NCBI GenBank assembly: GCA_040275305.1
Contig: JBEOJY010000053.1
Coordinates: forward strand, 51,189 to 115,188
Direction of reading: 5' to 3'
DNA from: JBEOJY01 sp040275305
Lineage (GTDB): Bacteria; Pseudomonadota; Alphaproteobacteria; UBA9219
DNA: 64,000 bases
This document shows positions 17,457 to 27,251 of this stretch, one piece after another; position 1 is the stretch's first letter; each line of letters begins with the position of its first letter. Under the pieces are notes generated by a model. The model did not search any database, was not told the DNA's origin, and worked only from the letters and a program-made list of their open reading frames with translations. The position numbers were made by a program, and so were the translations under genes.

Positions 17457-19853
17457 TTATTTTAGCTCGGCGAGGAGCATTTTAGCTTCCTCAAGGCCCC
17501 AATATTTCGCGCCATCGACGGTGGCTTTTTGGAGCTGCGCCTTGGCGAGATCAGGTTTGCCGATTTTGGCTAGAATGGCTCCGTAGTGATAGTGGACTTG
17601 CGGAGGAAACGGGCCGCCTTTGGCGATGGCGCGTTCCATAATCGGCAAGGCCTGCGTGTAGTTTCCTTGCCTGTAATAGACCCAAGCGAGGGTGTCCAGA
17701 AGCAATGGGTTGGTGGCGGAGGAGAAGCGTTCGGCGGCGCGGCGCGCGCGGTCGAGCGAGGCGGAGTCATTGTAGTCGTAATCCGCGATAATTTCCGCCA
17801 GATTGTTGGCCGCAACGTCCAGATTCGGATTGCGTTCGAGGATGTCGGAATAGACGGCGATCGCCTCGCGATGTTTGCCCATATTGCCGAGCAGTTCCGC
17901 TTGCAGCAGCGGGGCGCGGAAGTCTGTCGGCGCGGCGCGCGCGCCCTTTTCGAGTATATCAAGCGCAGCATCCAGTTTGTTTTCCGCCTGATATAATCTG
18001 GCGCGGTCCAGATATGGGGGCTGAAACGGCGGGCTTGAGGCCAGCGTTTTATCCAGCGTTGCGGCCGCTTCGCTTGATTTGTTCAGCGCCATGTAGCTTT
18101 CAGCCAGTATCGTCGCGAGATAGGGGCTGTCCGATTTCAGCGTTTCCAGATAGTGGCTGGCGGCTTCCATGCGGCCAAGTTTCTTATAGGCGGAAACAAG
18201 TTCGGGCAATGCATGTTCAGCCAGCGACGAAGACGGGTTCTCGTTGATGACTTCTTGATATTTGGCGATGGCTTCTTCGGGTTTGCCATTGGCTTCTGAA
18301 AGTTGGCCTTCGAGAAATACTGCGGTTAGGCGTTGATCTTGAAATGTCGCAAGTTTCTGGATGGCTTCTTGAGCCGGAAGCCATTGCTTGGCGTCTAGCG
18401 CGAGACGCGCAGCATTTTCCCACCCAATCGCGTAGTCTGGCGAGGTTTTCGTTACCTGCGTGATCAACTCCATGGCTTGTGGCGTATTGCCGTTCATGTG
18501 GAGCATTTGGGCCAGTCTTACGCGCGGGGCGGGGCTTACAGAGTCCGCCTCGACGAGCCTCTTCATCGTGTCGATTGCAAGATCCAGACGTCCTTGCATG
18601 AGATAGGCTTCTCCGAGAATTTGCAGAGCTTCCGCGTTATTGGGGGTTTCGCGCAGCACTGTTCGCAAGTCTGACACCACGTTTTGATAAGCGCCTTTTT
18701 CAAACGACATCCTTGCCCGGATCATTAAAGCTGCGCGGTTGTTCGCGTCTTTCGCTAGCACTGCGCCAATTAACTTTTCCGCCAGCTCTTTATTACCGCG
18801 CGAGATGTTGATTTGCGCGAGGCGCGTGCGAGCGTTGAGGCCTGGCTGCTCTAGCTGATTGCGCGTGACGATCTGTTCAAGGAGTTCCGATGCCTTATCC
18901 ATGGCGTTATGGGATGCGTAGAGATCCGCTAGCCAGAAGTAGGGTTCGTTCTTGCCTGAGTTGGCTTGCATGATGCTCTTGATCTCTTGCTCGGCGCTTT
19001 CAAGACCGCGCTTGTCATTCAGGAATCTTACGAGCAGTTGCTTCATGTCCCAGTTGTTGGGGAGGGCGGTTACGCCTTCGCGTAGGATGGTTTCGGCTTC
19101 GTCAATTTTGTTGGCCTTTGCAAGACGCGCTGCCAGACTTGTGCGGAACCTGATTTCTTCTGGTTTCAGTTCAAAGACGGCGCGGTAGGATTCGATGAGT
19201 TTCGGCAGATCGTCCATGCGGTCGTAGAGCATCGTGCGCAACAAGAGCAGCGCGAGATTTTTGGGATTCTTGGCAATGCCATCGTTGATGCTGGCAATGG
19301 CTTTTTCATAGTCTTGCTTTGCCGCGTAAATGCCTGCTAGCGCGGAAAAGGCGGTAATGCTTGTGGGCGACTTCGACAAAGCGATTTGGGCTTCTTTTTC
19401 AGCTGCGTCGTAGTCCTTGCGGCGAATGAGTAAGGCGGCGCGGATCGCATGCGCTTCCGCATTGTCAGGGTCTTCGGACAGTACGGCATTTAAACGCTTT
19501 TCGGTTTCGTCGTACTGTTCGGCGCCAAGGAGATATTGCGCGACTTTGAGTTTGGCAGGATGAAAATGCGTATCCTGTTGTTCGGCCATTGCGAAGTTGT
19601 TGAAAGCGTTTCGCAAGTCCCCCTGCATTTCATCCACGAGGCCTAGCCTGTAACGCGGGTCGGCAGCTGCGGGAAGAATCCGTAGAGCATTTTTATACTC
19701 CACGCGGGCTTTGTCGTATTGACCTTGCTGAAACAACGCATTTCCGTTTTTGAGGTAGCCAGATGCTTTCTCTTCAGGGTTGTTGCATGCGGCAAGGGGG
19801 AGCGATAGGACGAGCGCCAGAGCGGCTACGGAAAGCGTATTGCGGATGTTCAT
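17457..19853 (-). CDS. large TPR-repeat lipoprotein (PrsT-like)
   Basis: A 798-residue protein almost wholly made of tetratricopeptide repeats. The ATG at 19853 begins a lipoprotein signal (MNIRNTLSVAALALVLSLPLAAC, Cys at about 23) and is preferred over the upstream start, which would put 82 low-quality residues before the signal. The first TPR follows at once (ASGYLKNGNALFQQGQYDKARVEYKNALR), and similar 34-residue units recur to the end. Overall resemblance is to the PEP-CTERM/XrtA-type TPR lipoprotein PrsT, implicated in exopolysaccharide systems, but no other genes of such a system are nearby. Role remains inferred: an envelope-bound scaffold. Confidence 0.8.
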   Translation of the reverse strand: MNIRNTLSVAALALVLSLPLAACNNPEEKASGYLKNGNALFQQGQYDKARVEYKNALRILPAAADPRYRLGLVDEMQGDLRNAFNNFAMAEQQDTHFHPAKLKVAQYLLGAEQYDETEKRLNAVLSEDPDNAEAHAIRAALLIRRKDYDAAEKEAQIALSKSPTSITAFSALAGIYAAKQDYEKAIASINDGIAKNPKNLALLLLRTMLYDRMDDLPKLIESYRAVFELKPEEIRFRTSLAARLAKANKIDEAETILREGVTALPNNWDMKQLLVRFLNDKRGLESAEQEIKSIMQANSGKNEPYFWLADLYASHNAMDKASELLEQIVTRNQLEQPGLNARTRLAQINISRGNKELAEKLIGAVLAKDANNRAALMIRARMSFEKGAYQNVVSDLRTVLRETPNNAEALQILGEAYLMQGRLDLAIDTMKRLVEADSVSPAPRVRLAQMLHMNGNTPQAMELITQVTKTSPDYAIGWENAARLALDAKQWLPAQEAIQKLATFQDQRLTAVFLEGQLSEANGKPEEAIAKYQEVINENPSSSLAEHALPELVSAYKKLGRMEAASHYLETLKSDSPYLATILAESYMALNKSSEAAATLDKTLASSPPFQPPYLDRARLYQAENKLDAALDILEKGARAAPTDFRAPLLQAELLGNMGKHREAIAVYSDILERNPNLDVAANNLAEIIADYDYNDSASLDRARRAAERFSSATNPLLLDTLAWVYYRQGNYTQALPIMERAIAKGGPFPPQVHYHYGAILAKIGKPDLAKAQLQKATVDGAKYWGLEEAKMLLAELK

Positions 19854-19972
19854 AGAGCCTCGCTGTGTTATATGGCGTTTTATACGGGATTGTGGACTGG
19901 ATTTGTAGCGAAAAAGGTTGCTCACAAGCGCTGTTTTAAAACTTATCAAGCCAAAGCTTGCTGCAGGGGGTA

Positions 19973-20125
19973 TCATTACGATGAGTCGCAGGGGGCGTGG
20001 CCATCCAGAGCTACGGAGGGTAGCTTTTGAAGACTCTAATTGCCACGTCGCCTGCGGCTCGTCGTAATGAAACCTTTTCCTGAAGTTTCGTCTGCTCATG
20101 CCTAAGTGTCGGCTTGGGAGTTACT
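19973..20125. repeat. dispersed palindromic repeat, family A copy 3
   Basis: An inverted repeat with arms ATCATTACGATGAGTCGCAGG and CCTGCGGCTCGTCGTAATGA (to 20070), followed by the family end GGCTTGGGAGTTAC at 20113-20126. It occupies the gap of about 350 bases between the TPR lipoprotein start and the end of infB; I see no gene in that gap. Confidence 0.75.
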
Positions 20126-20205
20126 TACGCTCAAGCTACGGTTCTCTATAAGACTGAACATCCTTCCGCAGCGAGATCTTCAACGGGTCCCTAGCCCAAC
20201 TCCGC

Positions 20206-22887
20206 TTAAAGCTGGCGCGCAATTTCTTCCATTTCGAAGCACTCGATCACATCGTTGACTGCGATGTTGTCGTAGTTTTCGAACGCCATGCCGCATTCGA
20301 ACCCTTCGCGCACTTCTTTGACTTCGTCTTTCACGCGCTTAAGGGTTTTAAGCGAACCCTCGTGCACGACGACGTTGTCGCGCAGGAGGCGCACTTTCGC
20401 GCCGCGTTTGACGATGCCTTCGGTGACCTTGCAGCCCGCGACCTTGCCGATGCGGCTGATTGAGAAGACCTGAAGGATTTGCGCGTTGCCAAGGAACTTT
20501 TCGCGCAGCGTTGGGGCCAACATGCCTGAAAGCGCCAGTTTCACGTCGTCGATTACGTTATAAATGATTGAGTAGTAGCGGATTTCTACGCCGTCGCGTT
20601 TGGACATTTCCCGCGCTTGCACATTGGCGCGGACATTGAAGCCTATGATGACGGCATGCGAGGCCTTGGCGAGAGTTACGTCGGATTCCGTGACGGAGCC
20701 GACAGCGGCATCGAGCACGCGTACGCGCACTTCAGTGTTGTCGTCGGTTAGCTTGATGAGCGCGTTCTTGATCGCTTCCACCGAGCCGTGCACGTCGCCT
20801 TTGATCAGAACGGCCAGTTCCTTGGCGGAGCCTTGTTTGATGGTTTCCATCATTTGCTCAAGCGTGCCGCGTTGGTTGGCCGCTGCCGCGAGCGTGCGGC
20901 GGCGACGGGCGCGGAATTCCGCGATTTCCCGCGCTTTGGCTTCGTCCGGCACAACAGTCAGGTCGTCGCCCGCGATAGGCGAGCCGTTGAGGCCCAGCAC
21001 TTCGACCGGCATGGCGGGCGTGGCTTCGGCCACGTTGCGCCCTCGGTCGTCGATCAGAGCGCGGACCTTGCCCCATTCGCTTCCCGCCACAAAGATGTCG
21101 CCGACCTTCAAGGTTCCGCGTTGCACGAGCACCGTCGCGACGGGACCACGGCCTTTTTCGAGCTTGGCTTCGACAATCGCGCCTTCGCCCTTGCTGTCCG
21201 GATTGGCCTTCAGATCTAAGATTTCGGCTTGCAGCAGAATCGCGTCCAAAAGTTTGTCGAGGCCGGTTCCTTTTTTGGCAGAAATTTCCACCGAGAGGAC
21301 TTCGCCGCCCATGTCTTCGACCTGAATATCGTGTTGAAGCAGTTCTTGTCTTACGCGGTCGGGCTTGGCTCCCGGTAGATCGCATTTGTTGATCGCGACG
21401 ATGAGAGGGACTTCGGCGGCCTTGGCGTGGCGAATGGCTTCGACGGTTTGCGGCATGATGCCGTCGTCCGCCGCGACCACCAGCACCACGATGTCCGTGA
21501 CTTTCGCGCCGCGCGCGCGCATTTCGGTAAAGGCGGCGTGGCCGGGGGTGTCGATGAAGGTCAGGCGGTCGAAACCGTGCATCTGTTCGGGCAAGATGAC
21601 TTGATAGGCGCCGATATGCTGGGTGATGCCTCCGGCTTCTCCGGCCGCGACCTGCGTTTTGCGCAAGGCATCGAGCAAGGAGGTTTTGCCGTGGTCGACG
21701 TGGCCCATGACGGTGATGACGGGCGCGCGCGGCTTGAGGGTTTCGGGCGAGTCGATCGTGTCGGATAGGCCGGTTTCGACATCGGCATCCGAGACGCGCT
21801 TGACGCGGTGGCCGAATTCGGTGGCGACCAGTTCGGCGGTGTCGGCGTCGATGGTTTGCGTGATCGTGGCCATGACGCCAAGTTTAATTAGCGTCTTGAT
21901 GACATCCGCGCCGCGTTCGGCCATACGGTTGGCGAGTTCTTGCACGGTGATGGCTTCGGGAATCGTGACGTCGCGCGAGACTTTCAGCTGTTCCATTTGC
22001 GCCAGCATGGCTTGACGCTTTTCACGCTCAATACGGCGGCGCATTGAGGCCATGCTGCGCATGCGTCCGCCGCCGTCTTCATCGGTCGATAGAGCCTGCG
22101 TTACGGTTATTCTTCCTGTACGGCGTCCTGCGCTGTCGCCTCCCGTGCGCGCACGCAAACCACCGCCGCGTCCGGCCTTATTATTATGGCCTTTGCGGTT
22201 TCCGCTACGGTCGTCTTCCTCGCTTTCGACGACGATTCCACGACGCGCGAGAACTACGGAATTGTCGGCGGCTTTTGGTGGTTTGGCGCGGTCGCTTTCG
22301 ACTTTGCGCGAAGCTTGCAGATCGCGTCCGCGCGCGTCGTTTTCGGCTTTGCGGCGTTCGCTTTCAGTTTTTTCATGTTCCTGAATGCGGTGCAGCTCCT
22401 CAAGCTCGCGTTGGCGTAGAGCGTCGCGCGTCATCGGCTGGTTGATTGGTTCGCCACCGATAGGGATTAATGGTTCGCTGGGGGTCGACAGGCCTTCGGC
22501 TTCGCGGCGTTCGCTTTCTAGTACGGCTCCGCGCAGGGCGCGGGCGCGGGCATCGCGTTCTTCCGGTGTCAGCTGGCGGATCATCGCGCTTGTCGCGCGC
22601 CCGCGACCGCCGATGGAGACGGAGGTTCCGGGTTCGGGGCCGACCACCATTTGTTGACGCGCAGCGTTTTCGCCTCCTGTTCCAGGCGTTGCCGCGCGTG
22701 GGCCGCTGCGTTTGTGCTCGATTTGCACGGCTTTGCGTTCGACTTGAACCGGGCGGCGGCGCCCATGCGGGAATTGCTGCAGCACGGAACCTGTGGCCGC
22801 GCCGCCTTCGCCTGCCGGGGATTTTTTAAGCTCCAGCTTCGGTTTGTTGCCAAGACTTAAGACTTTTTTGGTTTCCTGTTCGGTCAT
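20206..22887 (-). CDS. infB: translation initiation factor IF-2
   Basis: The GTPase that brings initiator tRNA to the 30S subunit (893 residues). A long charged, Ala/Arg-rich N-terminal region (residues 1-330) of alphaproteobacterial type is followed by the IF2 N-domain (VTIPEAITVQELANRMAERGADVIK). The G domain shows G1 VMGHVDHGKTSLLDAL, G3 DTPGHAAF and G4 INKCDLP. C-terminal beta-barrels end SLKTLKRVKDEVKEVREGFECGMAF. The ATG at 22887 (MTEQETKKVLSL) has GGAAC upstream and matches relatives; a start at 22917 would overlap ylxR. It forms an operon with ylxR and nusA; rbfA and truB do not follow. Confidence 0.96.
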   Translation of the reverse strand: MTEQETKKVLSLGNKPKLELKKSPAGEGGAATGSVLQQFPHGRRRPVQVERKAVQIEHKRSGPRAATPGTGGENAARQQMVVGPEPGTSVSIGGRGRATSAMIRQLTPEERDARARALRGAVLESERREAEGLSTPSEPLIPIGGEPINQPMTRDALRQRELEELHRIQEHEKTESERRKAENDARGRDLQASRKVESDRAKPPKAADNSVVLARRGIVVESEEDDRSGNRKGHNNKAGRGGGLRARTGGDSAGRRTGRITVTQALSTDEDGGGRMRSMASMRRRIEREKRQAMLAQMEQLKVSRDVTIPEAITVQELANRMAERGADVIKTLIKLGVMATITQTIDADTAELVATEFGHRVKRVSDADVETGLSDTIDSPETLKPRAPVITVMGHVDHGKTSLLDALRKTQVAAGEAGGITQHIGAYQVILPEQMHGFDRLTFIDTPGHAAFTEMRARGAKVTDIVVLVVAADDGIMPQTVEAIRHAKAAEVPLIVAINKCDLPGAKPDRVRQELLQHDIQVEDMGGEVLSVEISAKKGTGLDKLLDAILLQAEILDLKANPDSKGEGAIVEAKLEKGRGPVATVLVQRGTLKVGDIFVAGSEWGKVRALIDDRGRNVAEATPAMPVEVLGLNGSPIAGDDLTVVPDEAKAREIAEFRARRRRTLAAAANQRGTLEQMMETIKQGSAKELAVLIKGDVHGSVEAIKNALIKLTDDNTEVRVRVLDAAVGSVTESDVTLAKASHAVIIGFNVRANVQAREMSKRDGVEIRYYSIIYNVIDDVKLALSGMLAPTLREKFLGNAQILQVFSISRIGKVAGCKVTEGIVKRGAKVRLLRDNVVVHEGSLKTLKRVKDEVKEVREGFECGMAFENYDNIAVNDVIECFEMEEIARQL

Positions 22888-22909
22888 TTTTGTTCCGTAT
22901 CCGTGTTGC

Positions 22910-23674
22910 TTACACAATGCTAGCTTCGGTTGAATTATGCGGCAGTTCCGCGATTTTTTCCAGACGCGCTTGCTCTGAGATGATTATTTCTGAAAGTTTT
23001 CCTCTCCTGATTCCCGCATAGACGATTTGCGCGTAGCCGAAGGCTTGCCCTAATTCGGCGCGATTGAAGGCTTTGTTGACCGTAAATGCGCAGGTCGCGC
23101 CGTTGTTTTCTGCCGTTTTTTGCGCTTGCGAGGCAAGCTCGACGATAGTGCTTTTGGCCGCGTCGTCGGCAATGATCAGCAGCGCGATTTTGCCTTGGCG
23201 TATGGCCGATTCGACTTGCGTTTCGCCCAGTACGGCTTCTCCCGCCCCTTTTGCGAGTCCCATCAGATCTAGGCAGCGCTTGCGTTGCAGTGCGGTAATT
23301 TGCTCCAGATATTTGGGAGGGATTCTGGTTTGCGCGTGCGCGGCTTTGCTGAAGAGGTTTTTAGACAGGGCGCGTTCGAGCGCAGCGCGTTCCGCTTTCA
23401 CCCACAGGCCTCGCCCCGGCAGTTTTTCGGCAAGGTCCACTACTAAATCATGGTTTGGGCCGATGACGAAACGGAGCAGGGCTGATTTTGGCAGCATTTC
23501 ACCGGTCGCGAGGCACTTGCGTTCCGACGTTTTCTTGGCTTTGTTTTTTTTGTTTTGAGACGGAGTTAAGCTGGCTGAAGATTTAGGCAAATCTTCTCCG
23601 TCCCCCGGTCGCCCCTGCATGGTTGCAGGGGGGGAGGGCGTTTTGATCAGGGTGGGCTCTGTCCGAGCGTCCAT
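22910..23674 (-). CDS. ylxR: YlxR/DUF448 RNA-binding protein
   Basis: A 254-residue protein between nusA and infB, where YlxR is found in most bacteria. The YlxR domain is seen as RKCLATGEMLPKSALLRFVIGP...PGRGLWVKAERAALERAL (about residues 52-100). A second, L7Ae-like domain follows (KRCLDLMGLAKGAGEAVLGETQVESAIRQGKIALLIIADDAA), as in alphaproteobacterial forms. It probably binds RNA and is co-transcribed: 28 bases separate it from nusA and 22 from infB. Confidence 0.92.
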   Translation of the reverse strand: MDARTEPTLIKTPSPPATMQGRPGDGEDLPKSSASLTPSQNKKNKAKKTSERKCLATGEMLPKSALLRFVIGPNHDLVVDLAEKLPGRGLWVKAERAALERALSKNLFSKAAHAQTRIPPKYLEQITALQRKRCLDLMGLAKGAGEAVLGETQVESAIRQGKIALLIIADDAAKSTIVELASQAQKTAENNGATCAFTVNKAFNRAELGQAFGYAQIVYAGIRRGKLSEIIISEQARLEKIAELPHNSTEASIV

Positions 23675-23702
23675 ATAGATTGTCGCGCCTCATTTTCCGA
23701 CG

Positions 23703-25208
23703 TTACGAGGTCGTTGACGGAGACTTGTTGTCTCCTTCAAACCAGTGCGCACGCGCCGCCATAATGATTTCGTTCGCCTTGTTTTCTGTCAGGTTATCCA
23801 TGCCGAGAATCTCTCGCAGCTCGTCGCTGGCGAGGTCGGCTACGTCATCAAGCGTCTTGATGCCTTTTTCGCCCAGCTTCACGACCATTTCGATCGAGAG
23901 GCCCGGCAGGTTGACGACTTCGTCTTCGATGCCGAATTCTTTGCGTCTGGCTTCAAGCTTGGCCGCGTTTTCGGCGAGCCATGCACGGGCGCGGTCTTGC
24001 AGTTCGCTGGCCACTTCGGCGTCAAAGCCTTCTATATCCGTAAGTTCGTCCACAGAGGTTTCCGCGATCTGCTCGGCGCGGGTGAAACCTTCCGCAACAA
24101 GTAAATGAGCGATTACATCGTCGACGGCGAGCGCTTCGATGAAGTGGGCGGTGCGGGTTTGCATTTCCTGTTGACGACGATCCGATTCTTCTTGCTCGGT
24201 GAGAATATCGATATCCCAACCGGTTAGCATTGAGGCCAAGCGCACATTCTGGCCACGACGACCGATGGCTAGCGACAACTGGCCGTCGGGAACGACTACG
24301 TCCATGCGGCTGTTTTCTTCGTCGAGCACGACTTTCGCAACTTCGGCGGGGGTGAGCGCGTTGACGACGAAGGTCGCGGGGTCTGCAGACCATGGGATGA
24401 TGTCGATCTTTTCGCCTTGAAGTTCGCCGCTGACGGCCTGGACGCGGCTGCCGCGCATGCCGACGCAGGCTCCCACGGGGTCCATGGAACTGTCATTTGA
24501 AAAAACCGCGATTTTCGCGCGGCTTCCGGGGTCGCGGGCGACCGATTTAATCTCAATGATTCCGTCATAGATTTCCGGCACTTCTTGCGTGAACAACTTG
24601 GCCATGAACAACGGGTGCGTGCGAGACAAGAAAATTTGCGGCCCGCGTTGCTCTTCGCGCACATCGAAGATATAGGCGCGGACGCGGTCGCCATTCTTGA
24701 AATGCTCGCGCGGCAAAGTTTCGTCGCGGCGCAGCATGGCTTCGGTGCGGCCTAAGTCGACGGTGATGTTGCCAAACTCTATGCGCTTCACGATGCCGTT
24801 GATGATTTCGCCTACGCGGTCTTTGAATTCGTTGAATTGGCGGCGGCGCTCGGCTTCGCGCACTTTCTGCATGATTACTTGCTTGGCGGTTTGCGCCGCA
24901 ATGCGGCCCAAGTCGATGGGAGGCAGGTCGTCAATGAAGAACTCGCCAACTTCCGCATCCGGTTTGCTTTTGCGCGCGATTTTGAGCGAGATTTGCGTGA
25001 ACTCGTTTTCGACAGGTTCCGCGACTTGCTGGTAACGACGCAGGGAAACCTCGCCCGTACGGCGGTCTATGGTCGCGCGGATATCGTGCTCGTGGCCGTA
25101 TTTGGTGCGTCCGGCTTTCTGGATCGCTTGTTCCATCGCTTCCAGAACTTCTTCCTTTTCGATGCCTTTTTCGCGCGATACTGCGTCGGCCACATGCAAC
25201 AGTTCCAT
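23703..25208 (-). CDS. nusA: transcription termination/antitermination factor NusA
   Basis: An RNA polymerase-binding factor of 501 residues. The N-terminal polymerase-binding domain comes first, then the S1 domain (VGEIINGIVKRIEFGNITVDLGR), then two KH domains (GACVGMRGSRVQAVSGEL...IDIIPW and LSLAIGRRGQNVRLASMLTGWDIDI). The C-terminus holds two helix-hairpin-helix acidic repeats (LLVAEGFTRAEQIAE, LGEKGIKTLDDVADL). It heads the nusA-ylxR-infB operon. rimP, normally directly upstream, is absent; the upstream region instead has a terminator-like hairpin and the oppositely oriented tRNA-Asn gene. Confidence 0.97.
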   Translation of the reverse strand: MELLHVADAVSREKGIEKEEVLEAMEQAIQKAGRTKYGHEHDIRATIDRRTGEVSLRRYQQVAEPVENEFTQISLKIARKSKPDAEVGEFFIDDLPPIDLGRIAAQTAKQVIMQKVREAERRRQFNEFKDRVGEIINGIVKRIEFGNITVDLGRTEAMLRRDETLPREHFKNGDRVRAYIFDVREEQRGPQIFLSRTHPLFMAKLFTQEVPEIYDGIIEIKSVARDPGSRAKIAVFSNDSSMDPVGACVGMRGSRVQAVSGELQGEKIDIIPWSADPATFVVNALTPAEVAKVVLDEENSRMDVVVPDGQLSLAIGRRGQNVRLASMLTGWDIDILTEQEESDRRQQEMQTRTAHFIEALAVDDVIAHLLVAEGFTRAEQIAETSVDELTDIEGFDAEVASELQDRARAWLAENAAKLEARRKEFGIEDEVVNLPGLSIEMVVKLGEKGIKTLDDVADLASDELREILGMDNLTENKANEIIMAARAHWFEGDNKSPSTTS

Positions 25209-25285
25209 AACTACCTCTCGTTTCCTTTTCCCTATATCCTCAGTCCTTGGTTTCCGGCCCTGCCGCTGACGGGAGAAGGGTCAAC

Positions 25286-25310
25286 AAAAAAGGCGGGCTT
25301 TTGGCCCACC
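25286..25310 (-). terminator. intrinsic terminator in the nusA leader
   Basis: On the minus strand a hairpin GGTGGGC-CAAAA-GCCCGCC is followed by TTTTTT. It ends about 77 bases before the nusA start codon. As no gene on this strand lies upstream before tRNA-Asn (opposite strand), it most likely interrupts the nusA leader itself, a position suited to NusA-dependent attenuation. Confidence 0.65.
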
Positions 25311-25483
25311 TTCCACCCTAACTGTCAACTTGTCGAGTGGACTATACCCGGTTTCGCGTGGATTGCAAGGAGATTCGCGCTTAACAGGCCTTTTTTTCAC
25401 TTTTCAATGGAGGGTTTCGGCTTAATTTTATCAATTGGATGATAGTTGCGCGTCATTTTTTTTCGTTTGATTAAAATAGTCTG

Positions 25484-25512
25484 TTGCACTTGCGGCGCAG
25501 GGACGTTATGAC
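25484..25512 (+). promoter_or_regulatory. promoter of tRNA-Asn
   Basis: A -35 box TTGCAC (25484-25489) and -10 box TATGAC (25507-25512) are separated by 17 bases, and the predicted start falls a few bases before the tRNA. Match to the housekeeping sigma consensus and placement are both good. Confidence 0.6.
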
Positions 25513-25523
25513 ATGGCCTCTTT

Positions 25524-25599
25524 TCCCCGGTAGCTCAGTCGGTAGAGCAGGTGACTGTTAATCACCGGGTCGGCGGTTCGAGTCCGTCCCGGGGAGCCA
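25524..25599 (+). tRNA. tRNA-Asn (anticodon GTT)
   Basis: A 76-base cloverleaf. Acceptor arm TCCCCGG pairs with CCGGGGA, discriminator G, and CCA is encoded. The D arm carries GCTCAGTCGGTAGAGC. The anticodon stem GGTGA/TCACC frames the loop CTGTTAA with anticodon GTT. The T arm reads GGCGGTTCGAGTCCGTC. It lies upstream of nusA on the opposite strand. Confidence 0.95.
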
Positions 25600-25751
25600 T
25601 TTTTCCATACTTGTCAGAGATTGCGATGTCCTGCGTCAAGCAGGGGTAAGTGTGCGCATTTCTGAAGCGATGGCGCTGCGTTGTTGCGGGCAAGCGCCGT
25701 GTTATTGGCAGCTTTTGCCAATTCTTGAGGCGCGATAGGTATCATGGTGTT

Positions 25752-25798
25752 AATGGTGCCGCTGGAGGGATTTGAACCCCCGACCTTGACTTTACGAA
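25752..25798 (+). repeat. attL: tRNA-Thr 3' fragment
   Basis: A 47-base copy of the tRNA-Thr 3' half including the CCA end (complement), differing from the right copy at one base (25789). The sequence after 25798 no longer matches a tRNA. This is the left boundary of the prophage. Confidence 0.92.
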
Positions 25799-25982
25799 TT
25801 GGTTAACGCAGTTTTCGCTGCCTTGCGCGATATTTCTATTCTCTTTTATTTATCAATGCGTTAGTTGACTTCAGGCCCCGCATTCAGCTTCATGGACTTA
25901 TCGGGTTTTCGCGCAAACTTGCAGCCGCTTGCTTCCTGAGCGCTTCCGGAATTTCCGCGAAACCATGGCATGAAGTTGGCGG

Positions 25983-27227
25983 GTGCGCATGGCGCGGTTG
26001 ACGAAAAGGCTTATCGAGGCGGCGGAGGTTCGGGGCAAGGACTACTTTGTCTTCGACGATGAGCTTGCCGGATTTGGTTTGCGCGTCTTTCCCTCTGGTC
26101 GCAAGGTTTTCTCCTTGCAGTATCGCGTGGGCGTTCGCACGCGCCGCTTGAAGCTTGGGCGCTATCCGGCGATGACGGCGGAGCAGGCGCGGGAGAAGGC
26201 TCGCCAGAATCTTGCCGCCATCCATGATGGCCAGGATCCCATGCAGGCCAAGCATGCCTTCGCGTCCTGCCCCGACATGAAAGAGTTCTGCCAGCGTTTT
26301 CTGGAAACGCATGTGGCCGTTCACCTGAAGGCTGGCACGCGCGCGCGTTACGAAAACGTCATCAAGAATCATGTCCTTCCCTCCTTTGGCCGCTTAAAAG
26401 TCACAGAGGTCACGCGCGTCCATGCGCTGCAGCTGCATTTTTCGATGCGCAAAATACCGTCAACCGCGAACCACGCCCTGACCATATTGTCTAAAATGTT
26501 CAATACGGCGGAAGATTGGGGATTGCGCCCAGACAACACCAACCCCTGCCGCCACATCAAAAAATACAAAGAAAACAAGCGGGAGAGGTATCTTTCCGCC
26601 GAGGAGATGCGGCGGCTTGGCGAGACGTTGCGGATGGCGGAGGAGGCGAGGTTGTGCTCGCTCTATGCCGTCGCGGCTTTCAGGCTGTTGATGCTGACCG
26701 GAGCGCGGCTTGGGGAAATCAGGGACTGCAAGTGGGACTATGTCCGCCTCGATCAGGGCATCATCCGGTTGCCCGACTCCAAGACGGGGCCGAAATTCAT
26801 CCATCTGGGGCGCTCGGCCATCGATTTGTTGCGCGATTTACCGCGCAAGGAGGGCAACCCGTATCTGATCTGTTCGGATCATCACGCCGACAAGCCGATT
26901 TACGATCTGCAAACGACATGGCAGAAAATCAAAAAATGGGCGGGGATCGAGGACGTTCGCATCCACGATTTGCGCCACACTTTTGCGTCGAACGCGGTGG
27001 CGATGGGCATGAGCCTGCCGATGATCGGAAAGCTGCTCGGCCATACCCAGACGCAGACGACGGCGCGTTATGCGCATCTCGCGCTTGATCCGGTTCTGGA
27101 GGCCGCGAGCAAAGTGACGAGCGAGATCGGCAGCCTTTTGGCGCTCCCCGCGCCGAGCGATCCTGCCGCCATCGGAGGGCAAGCGCGGCCCGTTGCTGCG
27201 GCGGCTCCGTTAACCTCCCCCCTATGA
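25983..27227 (+). CDS. int: tyrosine-family phage integrase
   Basis: A site-specific recombinase of 414 residues. The N-terminal DUF4102 arm-binding domain (LTKRLIEAAEVRGKDYFVFDDELAGFGLRV) is followed by a SAM-like core-binding domain (about 105-190). The catalytic domain holds the active-site Arg in LTGARLGEIRDCKW, the HxxR box HDLRHTFASNAV, and the nucleophilic Tyr in HTQTQTTARYAHLAL. The gene reads inward from attL, 185 bases from the repeat, as is usual for tRNA-targeting islands. The start could be 25983 or 25989 (two codons apart). It appears intact. Confidence 0.96.
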   Translation: MRMARLTKRLIEAAEVRGKDYFVFDDELAGFGLRVFPSGRKVFSLQYRVGVRTRRLKLGRYPAMTAEQAREKARQNLAAIHDGQDPMQAKHAFASCPDMKEFCQRFLETHVAVHLKAGTRARYENVIKNHVLPSFGRLKVTEVTRVHALQLHFSMRKIPSTANHALTILSKMFNTAEDWGLRPDNTNPCRHIKKYKENKRERYLSAEEMRRLGETLRMAEEARLCSLYAVAAFRLLMLTGARLGEIRDCKWDYVRLDQGIIRLPDSKTGPKFIHLGRSAIDLLRDLPRKEGNPYLICSDHHADKPIYDLQTTWQKIKKWAGIEDVRIHDLRHTFASNAVAMGMSLPMIGKLLGHTQTQTTARYAHLALDPVLEAASKVTSEIGSLLALPAPSDPAAIGGQARPVAAAAPLTSPL

Positions 27228-27251
27228 AACATCCATATTTAAAGAACATCC

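Noticed and set aside
25752..25798. Second tRNA-Thr gene at the left border
   Set aside because: Only the 3' half is present; it is the att fragment.
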